In this document: positions 42,540-53,660 of the stretch, piece after piece
Numbering within the stretch: the first letter of the stretch is position 1
How the letters are laid out: each line of letters starts with the position of its first letter
Source: Acanthosepion esculentum
Taxonomy: Eukaryota; Mollusca; Cephalopoda; Sepiida; Sepiidae
Length of the DNA: 64,000 nt
Direction: 5' to 3'
NCBI GenBank assembly: GCA_964036315.1
Contig: OZ038510.1
Location: 82,758,616 to 82,822,615, forward strand
Notes under the pieces: generated by a model
Seen by the model: only the letters and a program-made list of their open reading frames with translations
What the model was told of the DNA's origin: nothing
The model's database searches: none
Made by a program: the position numbers and the translations under genes

Positions 42540-43765
42540 TTCATTCATCTTTCCTGTTTTTTTCTCGCTTCATTTTTGTTACTTTTACAGTTTCTTTCAT
42601 TCTTTCCGCTTCTTCCATTTCTTTTACCTTTTTTCTTTTTCTCTTTTTTCTTTTTTCTTTTTTTTCTTTTTTCTCTTTTTTCTTTTTTCTCTTTTTTCTT
42701 TTTCTCTTTTTCTTCTTTCTCTATTTTTCTTTTTCTCTTTTTTCTTTTTTCTCTTTTTTCTTTTTTCTCTTTTCTTTTCACATTATTCTTTTAATTTTCT
42801 TTTTTATTCTTTTCATTCTTTGTTGCTATTTGTTGTACATTTTTTGTATTTCTTTCTGTTTTCTTTCTTTCTTTTTTCTTCCATTCTATTTTCTTTCTTT
42901 CTTTCATTCATTCTCTGTTTCTTTTTTCTTTTCTTCTTTCTTTTTTATTCCTATTTTTATTTCATTTTTATTTATTTTTTTCACTGTTTTTTCTTTCTTT
43001 TTCTTGCTTTCTTTTTTCTTTCTTTCTTTCATTGTCATTTCTTACTTTATTTTTTTTTCATTATTTTTTCTTCTGTCTTTCTTTCTTTTTATTTCTTTAT
43101 TTCGATCCTTTTTCTTTCTTTCTTTTTTCTTTCTTTCTTTTTTCTTTCTTTCTTTTATTCTTTTTTATTTCTATCTTTCATTCATTTCATTTGTTTCTCT
43201 CATTCTTTTTGTCTCTTTCTTTTTTTCTTTCTTTCTTTCATTCTATCTTCTTTTCTTCCTCTCTATTAAAAAAAATAATTTTCTTGCCTCGTTCATTTTC
43301 TCATTCTTCCTATCATTTTTATTGCCTTCTCTCATTGTTGCTTTTTGTTTCGTCTTTTCATTTTTCTTTTCTTTCGCTAATTTTTCTCTATCATTTCTTT
43401 CATTCTTTTTTCTTTCTTTCTTTTTTCTTTCTTTCTTTTTTCTTTCCATTTGCTTTACTCTGTTTCTTTTTGTCTTTTATTAGTTTTTTTTCTTTCTTTT
43501 TTATTTTTTATTTCTTCTACCCCCCACTCAGCTTTCAAGTCACTCTCTTTTTTTCTTTCTTTTTTTCTCTTTCTTTTTTTTTCTTTGTTTCTCTTATTTT
43601 TCAAATTTCAAGCATATCATACGTTGCAACGTCGCCATTTTTAAAACCATATATACATTTTTTTTTTTTTTACTTTCCTTCAAGTTTTAAGTTTTTTTTT
43701 TCATTTCTTTTTTTTTTTTTACTCGTCCATCTTTCCTGTCGTTTTCCAGTTTGGAATTTCATTTT
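42540..43765. repeat. TTTC/TTTTC pyrimidine tract
   Basis: About 1.2 kb is nearly all pyrimidine on the forward strand, with TTTCTTTTTTC and CTTTCTTTCTTTTTTC sub-repeats. The long Phe/Ser/Leu frames are artefacts. Confidence 0.9.
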
Positions 43766-44224
43766 ATTTTCTGTTATTTAGCAACCTATTCTCATTCAAA
43801 TCTCGAGGCTAGAACCTTAGTTTCTTTTGCGACTTCTCCTATTTTTCGTCTTGATTTGCTTCTCTTTGTCATGAAAGAATAATCGACAAGACAGCAGATC
43901 TCAAGAGGATGTCAAATTAAAAAAATTATACCGTATCTTTAAAATGCAGTTTCACCAGAGGCAGATTTCACACTATTCATTCCCTTTCTTTCAATCTAGA
44001 CATTCTGTTCTTCAGTTCTCATTTCTCTTATACTTTTGTTTGGAGACACGGCGGAACCTGTTATATCTCTGAAGTAATTTCTCTTTTTTTGCTATACACG
44101 AATAATGGAATTTTCATCACGGCATACTGTTCTAGCCTGCCATTGAATAAGGGTGGAAATCGAGTGAAAAAAAGAGAAAGGAAAAATTCAGATATCTCAT
44201 GAGTGTGTGCATGCCGTAACCCAT

Positions 44225-44480
44225 TAGGATTGTAGGCACCCCATTTACTGCAGTCGTAGTATAAGTGGCGTGTCTAGGGTAAGAATAGCCATTTCAGGAT
44301 GATTCTGGATTCATTGTTTTTCTTCTCTTGGAATAGTTGCCGTCTCAAGCCAAGAGAACTCAGTCTGTTTAACCTATAGCTGGGGAAAGATGGGATCGTG
44401 CCTTTTCCAAGTGAAGTGAGCGACAGAATCGATATGGAATTGAACTTGTCACGCCGAATACACACTATGCGCGCCTCCAC
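44225..44480 (-). repeat. SINE-like family A copy, reverse strand
   Basis: Reads on the reverse strand as GACAAGTTCAATTCCATATC, CACTTGGAAAAGGCACGATC, AGCTATAGGTTAAACAG and GGCAACTATTCC, a diverged version of 29010-29270. Confidence 0.5.
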
Positions 44481-44599
44481 AGATTCCTATTCAAAATTAA
44501 TTTCTCCTTTGAAGTGAAAACGTTTATTCCTGTCTTTGTGTATTGCATCTTAGGTCTCGTCAACCAGATCAAGCTATTTGAAAAAAAAAAGCGTTATCA

Positions 44600-45480
44600 G
44601 TATTTTGATTGATTCATTTGTTTGTTTAATGGCTTATCAACACCTTCATGGGTCATTTAATGCTGAAATATAATTTTTATGGTTCCTTTGGAGCAATAAA
44701 ATCATTACATGTTATTCTGCTTTCACAATTGAATCCATGGTAGATGATACTCATATTTTCTGTATGTACATGTTTATGTGGACATAATTACTAGAGGCGG
44801 TGATATGTGTATTTTATGTTGTAGCTTTCCCGGAGTTATATTTTGGAATACAGTTTGATTTCTTTAAGAAATTGTAGGTTATTGTATGGATTAATGTCAT
44901 GAAAGAGTTCTTTCGTATTGGTTGTTTGGTTGAACTTGTTTAGCGGCATATCAACAACTCTATGGGTTATTTAATGCCGAAATCTAAATATTTTGAACAC
45001 AATTTTATGGCTTCAACTAAATATATTTCGAACGTAAATGTATGCCTTCAACTACAGATAAAATGTATTGTTGGTCATTTTACTATAAGTATGTATTCTT
45101 GGTTGGTTGATTTTGTTTAGCGGCTTGTCAACATCTCTATGGGTTATTTAATGCTGAAATCTAAATATTTTGAACGCAGTTTCATGGCTTCAACTAAATA
45201 TATTTTTGAGCACAATTATATGCCTTCAACTACAGATAAAATGTATTGTTGGTCATTTTGCTATAAAATGTATTGTGGTTGGTTGATTTCGTTTAGCGGC
45301 ATATCAACATCTCTATGGGTTATTTAATGCTGAAATATAAATATTTTGAGCACAATTTTATGGTTTCAACTAAATATATTTTTGAGCACAATTATATGCC
45401 TTCAACTACAGATAAAATGTATTGTTGGTCATTTTGCTATAAAATGTATTGTTGGTAATTATATAAAATAGTATTGGTCA
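44600..45480 (+). repeat. 177-bp tandem repeat, ~3 units plus a diverged leader
   Basis: TTTAGCGGCATATCAACA starts near 44943, 45120 and 45296 (periods 177 and 176). Each unit has TATGGGTTATTTAATGC, AAATATTTTGA.C, TTTCATGGCTTCAACTAAAT and CAACTACAGATAAAATGTAT. A diverged copy begins at about 44625. Isolated copies are at 13395 and 63745. Confidence 0.9.
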
Positions 45481-46079
45481 TTTTACTATGATAATGTATT
45501 TTTATGCATTCATATTTTATGTTTGTTTGGGTCTTCGCTATTTGCCCATAGGTGGGAACCTAATAGGGGGTACCACCCTGGGTCAGGGTGGGCCTGAAAA
45601 CGAGAGCAATAAAGAGGTGGTTCCACGCTCCTGAAAACCTCCAATCTTCCGATCACAGGCCGTGCTGCTAGATGTAGTATATCGTCGTAGCCAGGACTGA
45701 TTATTTCGTAGTTAATTAATAATTGTTTCCGCGATGGTTTTCTGTTACTTTTAACTTCGGTATGAACCTTTGATTCGTCATCTGAAAATATAGACTGGCC
45801 CTACCAAATTTTAAACAAACACGTTCTACCGAAATAACAAAAAAATGTTGAAGTTTTTCAACAGCAGTAACAATAAAAATTAGTGGCACACAGCTAAAAG
45901 AGCAAATAATTATATAATCAAGATATTCACTTTCTCCACAACCTTAAAGTAACGGTTTTAAAGGAAATTCCGGTCAATGCGAGACAAAGTCATAACATTT
46001 ATTGGACCCGAGCAGTCTAATTTCTTGAATAAAATCTTTTACGAAAGCAGAATTATATATTTCAACCGATAGTAATACT
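45481..46079. other. interval without recognisable features
   Basis: A GC-richer stretch at 45535-45610 (GGGTACCACCCTGGGTCAGG) stands out but no family was recognised. Confidence 0.4.
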
Positions 46080-46640
46080 GTTTTATCAATGGATGTTTCC
46101 TGTATCATATGCAAATGTCTTATATACCTTACCTATGGGCACTAATGTCCCAATCTTCATAAATACGTTGGACATTATTGTAAGTAAGGCTAATATGCTG
46201 TTTAAGTAGTTCACCATTAGCAGTGGTTTACCTACTTTACGACGCTGCCGAGTATTATATTTTTTTGAGTTTATAAAGATTACCATTTAATTTCCAACCT
46301 CCATTTTGGTTATTCCTTATTCAGTAACCCTTTCTAGGTTATAATACGACCATAGATCTCTAAACTTAACAAGAATTGAATAGAATTGTCATTTCGGATC
46401 TGTTATATACCGCATCTATGAACATTAATGAGTATGTCCCAATCCTCATAAATACGTTGGATACTATTGTAAGTGGGAGTAAAAGGGTGTGTAAGTAGTA
46501 CATCACTAGCAGTGGCTTACCTATTCACGCCGCTAGCGAGTATTGTATTTTGTTGATGCTATAAAGATTACCATTTCATTTCCAACCTCTGGTTTTGTTC
46601 TTCCTCCATCAGTAAACTTTTCTAGGTTAAAACAAAATAC
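46080..46640 (+). repeat. two tandem copies of a ~310-bp dispersed repeat
   Basis: CACTAATGTCCCAATC.TCATAAATACGTTGGA and AAAGATTACCATTT.ATTTCCAACCTC occur in both halves (short forms: AATACGTTGGA, TTCCAACCTC). The reverse-oriented relative is at 1625-1830. Confidence 0.75.
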
Positions 46641-47169
46641 TAACCAGTTGTTCATTTAAGCGTCGGTGTTCATATCTCTCCACAACTTCCTCTATTTTAT
46701 TATAAATTAAGAATATTAATTACAATGGTAATGGTCATATTAGCCATTTGCGTGATCCGACATCCATTGACCAAGCAGCTGGCGTTGTTTGAACATTAAC
46801 ATAAAACCTCGAGTCGTGTTCATCAAAATGCCTCATTAGATCGAGACTTTAATATGGGTATGCCATGTATGACGCCAAAGTCATTTAGAAATATCTAAAC
46901 AGTCGGCCATATACAACAGCTTTCTCATAACGGTGATTAACGGTGACTCAGGGAGAAAGAAGCCAGTAGGTCTTAGTGGTCACCATTCGTCCTTTGAACT
47001 TCGTAAACTGGTGCTTATAGAAAATAACAGAATCCACATCACTGTGGAAAATAACAGAATCCACATCACTTGACAACTTTCAACAAAGGCAGCAACTAAA
47101 ATGGATGTCACATGTAACTCGAAGAGAAAATACTTTTTTACAGTATGGTTCACTCTTTACAAAGACCCG
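46641..47169. other. interval with a possible transposase-head fragment
   Basis: Around 46960-47130 a frame reads LSGHHSSFELRKLVLIENN, an internal 25-bp direct duplication, and QLSTKAATKMDVTC. The style is that of a Tc1-like helix-turn-helix head, but the evidence is weak. Confidence 0.25.
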
Positions 47170-47173
47170 GGAG

Positions 47174-47480
47174 TCACTCTATGTAGAGGGTTACGTTAGG
47201 AGGCCATTTGTGTGTATAGAAGTGGAAGAAAACGGTTACCTCTAGCCTTGACCAAGTTAAGATTGTAACGATCGTGGAATCATGCCCTGTTGGGAGTCGG
47301 TTCCACAGGGCAGTGGTTCGCTTGTAGAAGCTGCTCGAGTGAAACTTACTTCTCACCGATGGAATATGGAGGGAAATGTGGGTGGGTTGCTAATGTGTAA
47401 GTGGCATGGCGTCTTCTTGCCGTTTAATTTGGCTGGATCAGGGAATGTAGTTCGGCCGAGCACTTTTCATATATTCCATG
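47174..47480 (-). pseudogene. LINE C-terminal relic
   Basis: Reverse strand reads KFHSSSFYKRTTALWNRLPT, GHDSTIVTILTWSRLEVTVF. This is the ALWN.LP tail motif of the LINE family seen at 330-720, 47785-48027 and 59350. The frame ends 20-30 codons later in noncoding sequence. Confidence 0.75.
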
Positions 47481-47504
47481 TTTTTTTATTTCTTTCTTTC
47501 AGTG

Positions 47505-47745
47505 TTTAAATTTGATTCTCAATCAGCCATCAACATAGTGCCATCTTCGTATCTTAAGATTATTGCCACCGATAATGAATTCTGTTACATCTACTCATTG
47601 TCTCAGCATCAACTCGTTGGATTCGTTAATCACGCTTGGCGATAAAAGGTGTTCTTATCATTTCCTCTTTACCTTTTTGTCTATTCACCGAACGGGTGCT
47701 ATATCCGGGTGTCGGCTGTCTGCCCCCAGTAAAGGTTGATCGAAT
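47505..47745 (+). repeat. 240-bp dispersed repeat, copy 1
   Basis: Nearly identical to 50520-50760: AATCAGCCATCAACATAGTG, TCAGCATCAACTCGTTGGAT, ACCGAACGGGTGCT and GCCCCCAGTAAAGGTTGATC. Both sit just downstream of or beside a LINE tail, so this may be a LINE 3' untranslated region. Confidence 0.85.
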
Positions 47746-48050
47746 ACCGTGCCCTGTTGGGAGTCGGTTCCACAGGGCAATGGTTCACGTGAAAAAGCTG
47801 CTCGAGTGAAACTTACTTCTCACCAATGAAATATGGAGTGAATGTGGGTGGGTTGCTAATATGTGAGTGGCATGGCGTCTTCTTGCCGTGAAGGTTTCAT
47901 TTAGCCGGACATGGGAATGTCGTTCGGCCGAGCACTTTTCATAAAAGTAGCTGTAGAGCAGCGAGAGGCTTGCCACATCACGCCCATGGGAGAGCGGTTG
48001 GAAGGTGCAGACAAGTTCGTCATCCACAAGGGCTCGGAAACTCTATCAAT
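47690..48050 (-). pseudogene. LINE C-terminal relic
   Basis: Reverse strand reads LVCTFQPLSHGRDVASLSLL, YSYFYEKCSAERHSH, RRRHATHILATHPHSL and SKFHSSSFFTRTIALWNRLP. This is the best preserved of the four tails of this family in the window, open over 80 codons. The region upstream on that strand does not continue into a reverse transcriptase. Confidence 0.8.
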
Positions 48051-48585
48051 GCTGGAAAGTGGCGTCTGGGCAACGCCCGGCCAATTATGAGTCCAGTACT
48101 CCGTTTTGGGGATAATCTGGCTCGTTTGAAACTAGAGGATAACAGGAGTCAGGTACTTACTGCAGCGGTACAGAGAACCGACCATTTTACCTGCATTCTT
48201 AGCAACAGTATGTAAGACTTCCACTTAAGTTCGTGTGTGCAAGACGTCGACGTTCCACACTACTTCAAACAAAACGTTAGAAAGGAAACCTCCATCAGTA
48301 CTGAAAAAATAATCACAATAACTGAACTTTAGAAACGAAAAGTTACCCTGAGCGCTCAGGCAATAAACGCCAATTTTATGTGGACATAACTAATATAGTT
48401 TAATTTTAACAGAATACGTAGTTCCAAAAATTAATCTGCAATCACCTGACGTGGCATATCGGTTTTTGTTACTTTCCTATCGCCGTAACTTAGCTTCCCT
48501 CTGCATTTTCTATAAATACTTTTATGGTAAATCTTTCCATTAACTTATTAATATTAATATTAATTAAGTTAATTATCTTAAGTAC

Positions 48586-48880
48586 TATGAAATGGACAAA
48601 GTCCGGCAATAATTTTAAGACATTTTTATGTTTATACATACTTTTTATAGATACAAATATTTTAAGTAAATGCTCTGTTTTATAATAAACAGTATTCATA
48701 ACATTTACCGGAGGACGAATATCTTCTATGAAAATTTCTCGGACATTCAGGCCGGTAAATGTTATTTAATACTGTTTATTATAAAACAGAGCATTTACTT
48801 AAAATATTTGTATCTATAAAAAGAACGTATAAACATAAAAATGTTTTAAAATAATTGTAGGACTTTGTCCATTTCATAAT
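48586..48880. repeat. inverted duplication of the tRNA-linker repeat
   Basis: A left arm of about 125 bp (TATGAAATGGACAAAGTCCG through GTAAATGCTCTGTTTTATAA) and a right arm (GGTAAATGTTATTTAATACT through GACTTTGTCCATTTCATAAT) face each other across about 38 bp at 48713-48750. Confidence 0.85.
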
Positions 48881-49240
48881 GTGTGACGTCATTTGTTTAC
48901 ATTTGGATACGCTTTGAACAGATATGAATGTACGTGTGAGAATCATGGAAGATTGTAGTTTAAAAGCAGTAAAATCGACCTTGCTAACTGAACGATCTTC
49001 TGTGGCCCGATCGGTTAAGGCACGTCAGGCTATATGACGGTTCCGTATAGGATACAAGTTCGATTCTTGTCGGAGGACGCATATTTACTATGAAAATCTC
49101 TCGGACATCCAGGCTGGTAAATGTTGTTTAATACTGTTTATTATAAACAGAGCATTTACTTAAATACTTGTATCTATAAAAATAAAAATAATGTTAAACA
49201 TAAAAATGTCTTTAAATAATTGTCGGATTTTTTACCATTT
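48736..49240 (+). repeat. ~362-bp repeat unit carrying a tRNA-like gene, copy 2
   Basis: Linker copies start at 48741 and 49103 (GGACAT.CAGG) around the tRNA-like sequence. CATTTGTTTACATTTGGATA and TTGTAGTTTAAAAGCAGTAA match copy 1 at 14022-14515. Confidence 0.8.
48996..49078 (+). tRNA. tRNA-like sequence or pseudogene, type II
   Basis: All arms can be paired: acceptor TCTTCTG/CGGAGGA (two G-T pairs), D stem GCC/GGC with CGATCGGTTAA, anticodon stem CGTCA/TGACG (five perfect pairs), variable arm TCC/GGA and T stem ACAAG/CTTGT around TTCGATT. The loop GGCTATA gives CTA at 34-36 with G33. The D arm resembles Leu/Ser tRNAs. Compared with copy 1, one D-stem pair and one T-stem pair changed on both sides, keeping pairing. 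Either a tRNA-derived repeat or an odd tRNA. Confidence 0.55.
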
Positions 49241-49244
49241 CATA

Positions 49245-49252
<8 letters not shown>

Positions 49253-49342
<90 letters not shown>

Positions 49343-49361
49343 GTGTGTGTGTGTGTGTGTA
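49253..49361. repeat. (TA)n(TG)n microsatellite
   Basis: Long TA tract with TACA and TATG interruptions, ending in TG. Confidence 0.95.
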
Positions 49362-49438
49362 TATATATAATTTATTAATTAAAGAATATCAGACACTCAA
49401 ATCTTCGTTACTTTATAATCTATTTTCGTCTCTTCATT

Positions 49439-49665
49439 ATCTATCTATCTATCTATCTCTTTCTCAGTCCTTATTTATCTATCTATTTATCTATATTCGT
49501 CTTTTCATTATCTATCTATCTATCTATCTATCTCTTTCTCAGTCCTTATCTATCTATCTATCTTCGTCTCTTTATTATCTATTTTCGTCTCTTCATTATC
49601 TATCTATCTATCTATCTCTTTCTCAGTCCTTATTTATCTATCTATTTATCTATATTCGTCTTTTC

Positions 49666-49712
<47 letters not shown>

Positions 49713-49844
49713 CTTTCTCAGTCCTTATCTATCTATCTATCTTCGTCTCTTTATTATCTATTTTCGTCTCTTCATTATCTATCTATCTATCTATCTCTTT
49801 CTCAGTCCTTATTTATCTATCTATTTATCTATATTCGTCTTTTC

Positions 49845-49895
<51 letters not shown>

Positions 49896-49907
49896 CTTTC
49901 TCAGTCC

Positions 49908-49942
<35 letters not shown>

Positions 49943-49951
49943 CGTCTTTTC

Positions 49952-49982
<31 letters not shown>

Positions 49983-50012
49983 CTTTCTCAGTCCTTATCT
50001 ATCTATCTATCT
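49439..50012 (+). repeat. TATC array with higher-order structure
   Basis: TATC runs alternate with fixed spacers TCTTTCTCAGTCCTTAT and TATTTTCGTCTCTTCATTAT in an order that repeats about every 159-179 bp. Length differences come from TATC number. Ile-Tyr-Leu-Ser frames are artefacts. Confidence 0.9.
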
Positions 50013-50104
50013 AATACTGTTTATTATAAACAGAGTATTTACTTAAATACTTTATCTATAAAAAGAATGTATAAACATAAAAATGTCTTAAAATATCTAG
50101 AGTA
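50013..50104 (+). repeat. fragment of the tRNA-linker repeat
   Basis: AATACTGTTTATTATAAACA and TATAAACATAAAAATGTCTT match the linker at 49130-49210. Confidence 0.75.
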
Positions 50105-50392
50105 TCTAGATTTTATGAATTTAAACTCAGTACTAGATAGGCGGAAAGGTCTCACTATGTTACAATTGCAGTTGCTAGATGTAACAGTGTTCTATGCAAA
50201 TAATTTATTCCCTCGTACTTCTCGCTTGTGGAACTCTCTTCTGGCTTCTTGCTTTTCAGTCAACTTTGAGTTTCAAAAATTTAAGTGCAATATCAATCTT
50301 TATCCTGTCTACATAATTCGTGTTCCTTTAGTGTTCTCGTTCTTTAAAAATGTTTCTCTTTTTTCATATTCTCCGAACACTTAGTAACCCCT
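50105..50392 (+). pseudogene. LINE C-terminal relic (second LINE type)
   Basis: The frame at 50067-50384 reads LLDVTVFYANNLFPRTSRLW, NSLLASCFSVNFEFQKFKCN and INLYP. The F.ANN.FPRTS.LWNSL...KFK.N.N motif closes many LINE polyproteins. It differs from the ALWNRLP family but matches 57075-57235. No catalytic domain is present. Confidence 0.8.
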
Positions 50393-50519
50393 TGTGTCTT
50401 AGTGGCTTTATTGCCTTGCTCTGGCTGAAGTGATAAAAAAGATGTTCTATATTTCGATGTCTATTTTACTGATAACCTTGCTTTTTTATTTATTTATTTC
50501 AGTTTTTAAGAGTTCTTTT

Positions 50520-50760
50520 ATATTTTTTCTCAATCAGCCATCAACATAGTGCCATCTTCGTATCTTAAGATTATTGCCACCGATAGTAAATTCTGTTGCA
50601 TCTACTCATTGTCTCAGCATCAACTCGTTGGATTCGTTAATCACACTTGGCGATAAAACGTGTTCTTATCATTTCCTCTTTCCATTTTCGTCTATTCACC
50701 GAACGGGTGCTCTATCCGGGTGTCGGCTGTCTGCCCCCAGTAAAGGTTGATCGACTATCA
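50520..50760 (+). repeat. 240-bp dispersed repeat, copy 2
   Basis: Nearly identical to 47505-47745, differing at scattered bases. Confidence 0.85.
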
Positions 50761-51189
50761 TGCCCGAATAAAGCAAACATAACGCGAATTTCATGTATTT
50801 CTGTATTTTGTATCTCTTGGTCTGATAGCTTTCTGATCATAAAAATTATATTTCTTGTTCGAGTGTCTTGGAAAACGGCACACTCTATAGCTCCCATTTC
50901 CGGCTGAATACGGCCGAGAGTTCTTAACTTCAGAACCTTAATGATAATAATAGCTATTTAGAGATTTTACAGCTTAATTATTATTGTAAAGAATGCAACA
51001 CTGGAAATATTATGCGTTATATAAGAATTAAGTGTTGCAGCCGACACTGGAGTTTGAACACAGATAACCAGAGAGTAAACACAGGCGATCCCATTTTGAA
51101 GAAGTAGATCACGTGATGGTAAAGGAATTGTATATATGGGAATTAGCGGGGCATCTAATTGATCACCATTTCTATTCTATCCTCTATTA
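50761..51189. other. interval without recognisable features
   Basis: A reverse-strand frame of 61 codons lies within the repeat boundary at 50712-50897 and shows no motif. Confidence 0.4.
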
Positions 51190-51445
51190 CTACACGGATG
51201 ATTTTTTCTACACTATCCGCTATCTCTATACTATTCACTATAATATTTCTCTATACTGATCACTATTTCTACATTATCCTCTAAATCTATACTATTCACT
51301 ATACTATTTCTCTATACTGATCACTCTTTCTACACTATCCTCTATCTCAATACTATTCACTATAATATTCTCTACACTGATCACTCTTTTTACACTATCT
51401 TCTATCTATACTCTTCACTATACTATTTCTCCATACTGTTCACTC
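51190..51445 (+). repeat. ~61-bp tandem repeat, ~4 units
   Basis: CTATACTATTCACTATA and CTATACTGATCACT alternate with CTACACTATCC at a 60-62 bp period. Confidence 0.8.
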
Positions 51446-51469
51446 TTTCCCAATGGTATTAACACGTAA

Positions 51470-51535
51470 GTGAATGTAATAGATTAGACTGGAATTTGAA
51501 CTCGGCTCTCCGATTCCTCAACCAGAGACACCATA
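51470..51535 (-). repeat. SINE-like family A fragment
   Basis: Reverse strand reads GAATCGGAGAGCCGAGTTCA then AATTCCAGTCTAATC. Confidence 0.55.
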
Positions 51536-51596
51536 ATAGTAATAGTAACGTAATTTCTGGAGATATACAATCATTTTTTTGGTATCTGTTTATATT

Positions 51597-52060
51597 TCTC
51601 AGATGAGGTATTATGTACACTATTTACATTGTCCAGACTATCGTCCTCATCGTTGTTGCTATATTTATCACAACGTTTCTGCCGTTGTACGATCCGGCCT
51701 TCTTTAGGTGTTTTGAATGTCGAACTGAACCCTTTATTTCGCTCGCTGGGTAGATTGATCTAGTGCCATGTCTAATGGATGTCAGTTATCAGTTATCTCC
51801 TGTTAATTCCCCTCATCAAGTTCTCCACCGTCTTAACCAAGTATTGAACTCACACTCTTTGGCTCCTGTCACTGGATCTAATTAACGCCTTTATCCACTG
51901 TGAGGACATCTGTACATGAATTTCTGGGTATTATAAACCTAATGTCTTCAGCAATTATTTTTTTACCTGTGTTCATATTGCTATTTTTACTGTTATCAAA
52001 TCGTGTTTTTACCAGAACTCACATTGTAATTTTATTTTTGTTGTTACTATCGCTTTTCTC
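51597..52060 (-). repeat. families E and F, reverse strand
   Basis: One family E unit (CTCAGATGAGGTATTATGTA, ACAACGTTTCTGCCGTTGTA) is followed by the family F block (AGTTATCTCCTGTTAATTCC, CACTGGATCTAATTAACGCC) and the CTCATATTGC-type block. The same order occurs forward at 36090-36380. Confidence 0.65.
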
Positions 52061-52133
52061 TGACTCTCCTTATTACTGGTTCCCATATAATATTCATTTC
52101 TATGCTTGGTTTGGCTCAGGAGATTTTTGTGGC

Positions 52134-52388
52134 CTAGCATATGTGCTGATTCCTTAAGTTTACAAATTTTCCAATGATGTTCTTTGTGATTTCAACCTGA
52201 TCCCACAGAGGGCGGTGATCTCCCTTTTCTCTCCGTTTGTGATCAGCCACGTCTGATTTTTCCACTTCCCCTCGTGTTACAGCTTTTTGGTGTTCTCGAA
52301 ACCTTACCTTAAGGGGGCGGCCTGTCTCCCCTTTACATTTCTTTCTGCAACTGAACGGGATGCCGTACACACAGTCTTTCGTCATGTC
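52134..52388 (-). pseudogene. GIY-YIG endonuclease relic of a retroelement
   Basis: Reverse strand reads DCVYGIPFSCRKKCKGETGR, PLKVRFREHQKAV, SDVADHKRREKGDHRPLWDQ. This is the GIY-YIG nuclease layout: VYGI for the first motif, then C-K-G-ETGR where YIG-ETGR is usual, and the R..EH block. The Tyr and Ile of the second motif are changed to Cys and Lys. Such domains sit at the C-terminus of Penelope-like elements. It differs from the domain at 10.3 kb, so two element types are present. Confidence 0.8.
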
Positions 52389-52966
52389 CTCCTCTATGGG
52401 GTTGTCTTACTCGGGAGATATATCTGCGAAGTGTTATCCAGCTTTTTTTTTATGTTGCCCTGATGTTATATCATGTTTTTATATAAATTTGATGCCGAAA
52501 GCCTTTCATATATAGTTGATGAACCAGACATCCCTTTTTTTTCTACTCATTATTATTATCATGTTTTTCTTTTGATAGACTTAACAGTTACTGTACACAC
52601 CGGTTGCCAGAGACATCAGGTTACTTTGAACATTTTTGCCATTAGCTTTTCATATTTGAGTTCGTGCGTGAATTGTCGAGTTGACATATTTCAGAATTTG
52701 TTGCTATAGGCTGATTTACCCAATGGGCGACGATGCACGCCTGCCTGTAGCAAGAGACAGATGCTTACTGATTATGGTGTCTACTATCAGTAATTATCAG
52801 AGTTTTGCGTGTTTCGTAACTCGTTAAAATACACAAAAATAAACAAGCGGGTAAATATATTAGCAGCAAAAAAAGAATAATTAAATGTGTTTTAATTCAA
52901 GCAATGCAGCTGATGGAAAAATACTGAAATACTGCAAATTATGCAACATTTTCAATAAAGAAAATC

Positions 52967-53037
<71 letters not shown>

Positions 53038-53070
53038 AAACCATATTTTATATCTTACTGTTCTTTCCTT

Positions 53071-53119
<49 letters not shown>

Positions 53120-53147
53120 GAACACACACACACATACACACACACAT
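52967..53147. repeat. (TA)n microsatellites around a short spacer
   Basis: TA tracts at 52967-53037 and 53077-53117, followed by an interrupted CA run to 53147. Confidence 0.95.
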
Positions 53148-53164
53148 ATATTTTTTTTTCTGAA

Positions 53165-53420
53165 AATTACAGTGTCGCTTTCCTTGTTGGCTGCCATGTC
53201 ATGCAATTTAAAATTTGCGTATTTAGGCAGCAATCCTTCTTTCATGCACATTTCATTAAAAACGACTGACGAGGTGCTTTTATTTAGTTTTTTATACAAT
53301 TTCTCATGCGATCTAATAATGTTTTTCTTTTTCAGATGATAAATTATATAAAAACTTTCCGAATGTTCTTTTTATCCGAGCACTTTCGGCTATACATTTA
53401 GCCATTTTCAAGGATTATAT
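53165..53420 (-). pseudogene. Penelope-like N-terminal relic
   Basis: Reverse strand reads [52 protein letters not shown] before meeting CA/TA repeats. NFKLHD.AA after PKY is the N-terminal signature I associate with Penelope-like elements. The upstream hairpin GGCTAAATGTATAGCC matches copy 1 at 13.1 kb. No catalytic domain is nearby. Confidence 0.6.
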
Positions 53421-53436
53421 ATATATATATATATAT

Positions 53437-53660
53437 ATTATGAAATGGACAAAGTCCGACAATTGTTTTAATGTTTATACATTCTTTTTATAGATCCAAA
53501 TATTTAAGTAAATGCTCTTTTTATAATATTAACGATATTTACCGGCCTGAATGTCCGAGAAACTTTCATAGAAATTATGCGCTCTCCGACAGGCTATATG
53601 ACGGTTCCATATAGGATACATGTTCGATTCCTCTCGAAGGACGAATATTTTCTATGAAAA
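53437..53660. repeat. tRNA-linker repeat with truncated tRNA-like part
   Basis: A reverse-oriented linker (TATGAAATGGACAAAGTCCG) is followed by GGCTATATGACGGTTCCATA and GTTCGATTCCTCTCGAAGGA at 53592-53642. The acceptor 5' side and D arm are lost. Confidence 0.7.

Noticed and set aside
42545..43781. Phe/Ser/Leu frames up to 249 codons
   Set aside because: Artefact of the TTTC pyrimidine tract; frames overlap in all phases and no motif is present.
49339..50046. 235-codon Ile/Tyr/Leu/Ser frame
   Set aside because: Translation of TATC repeats with periodic spacers.
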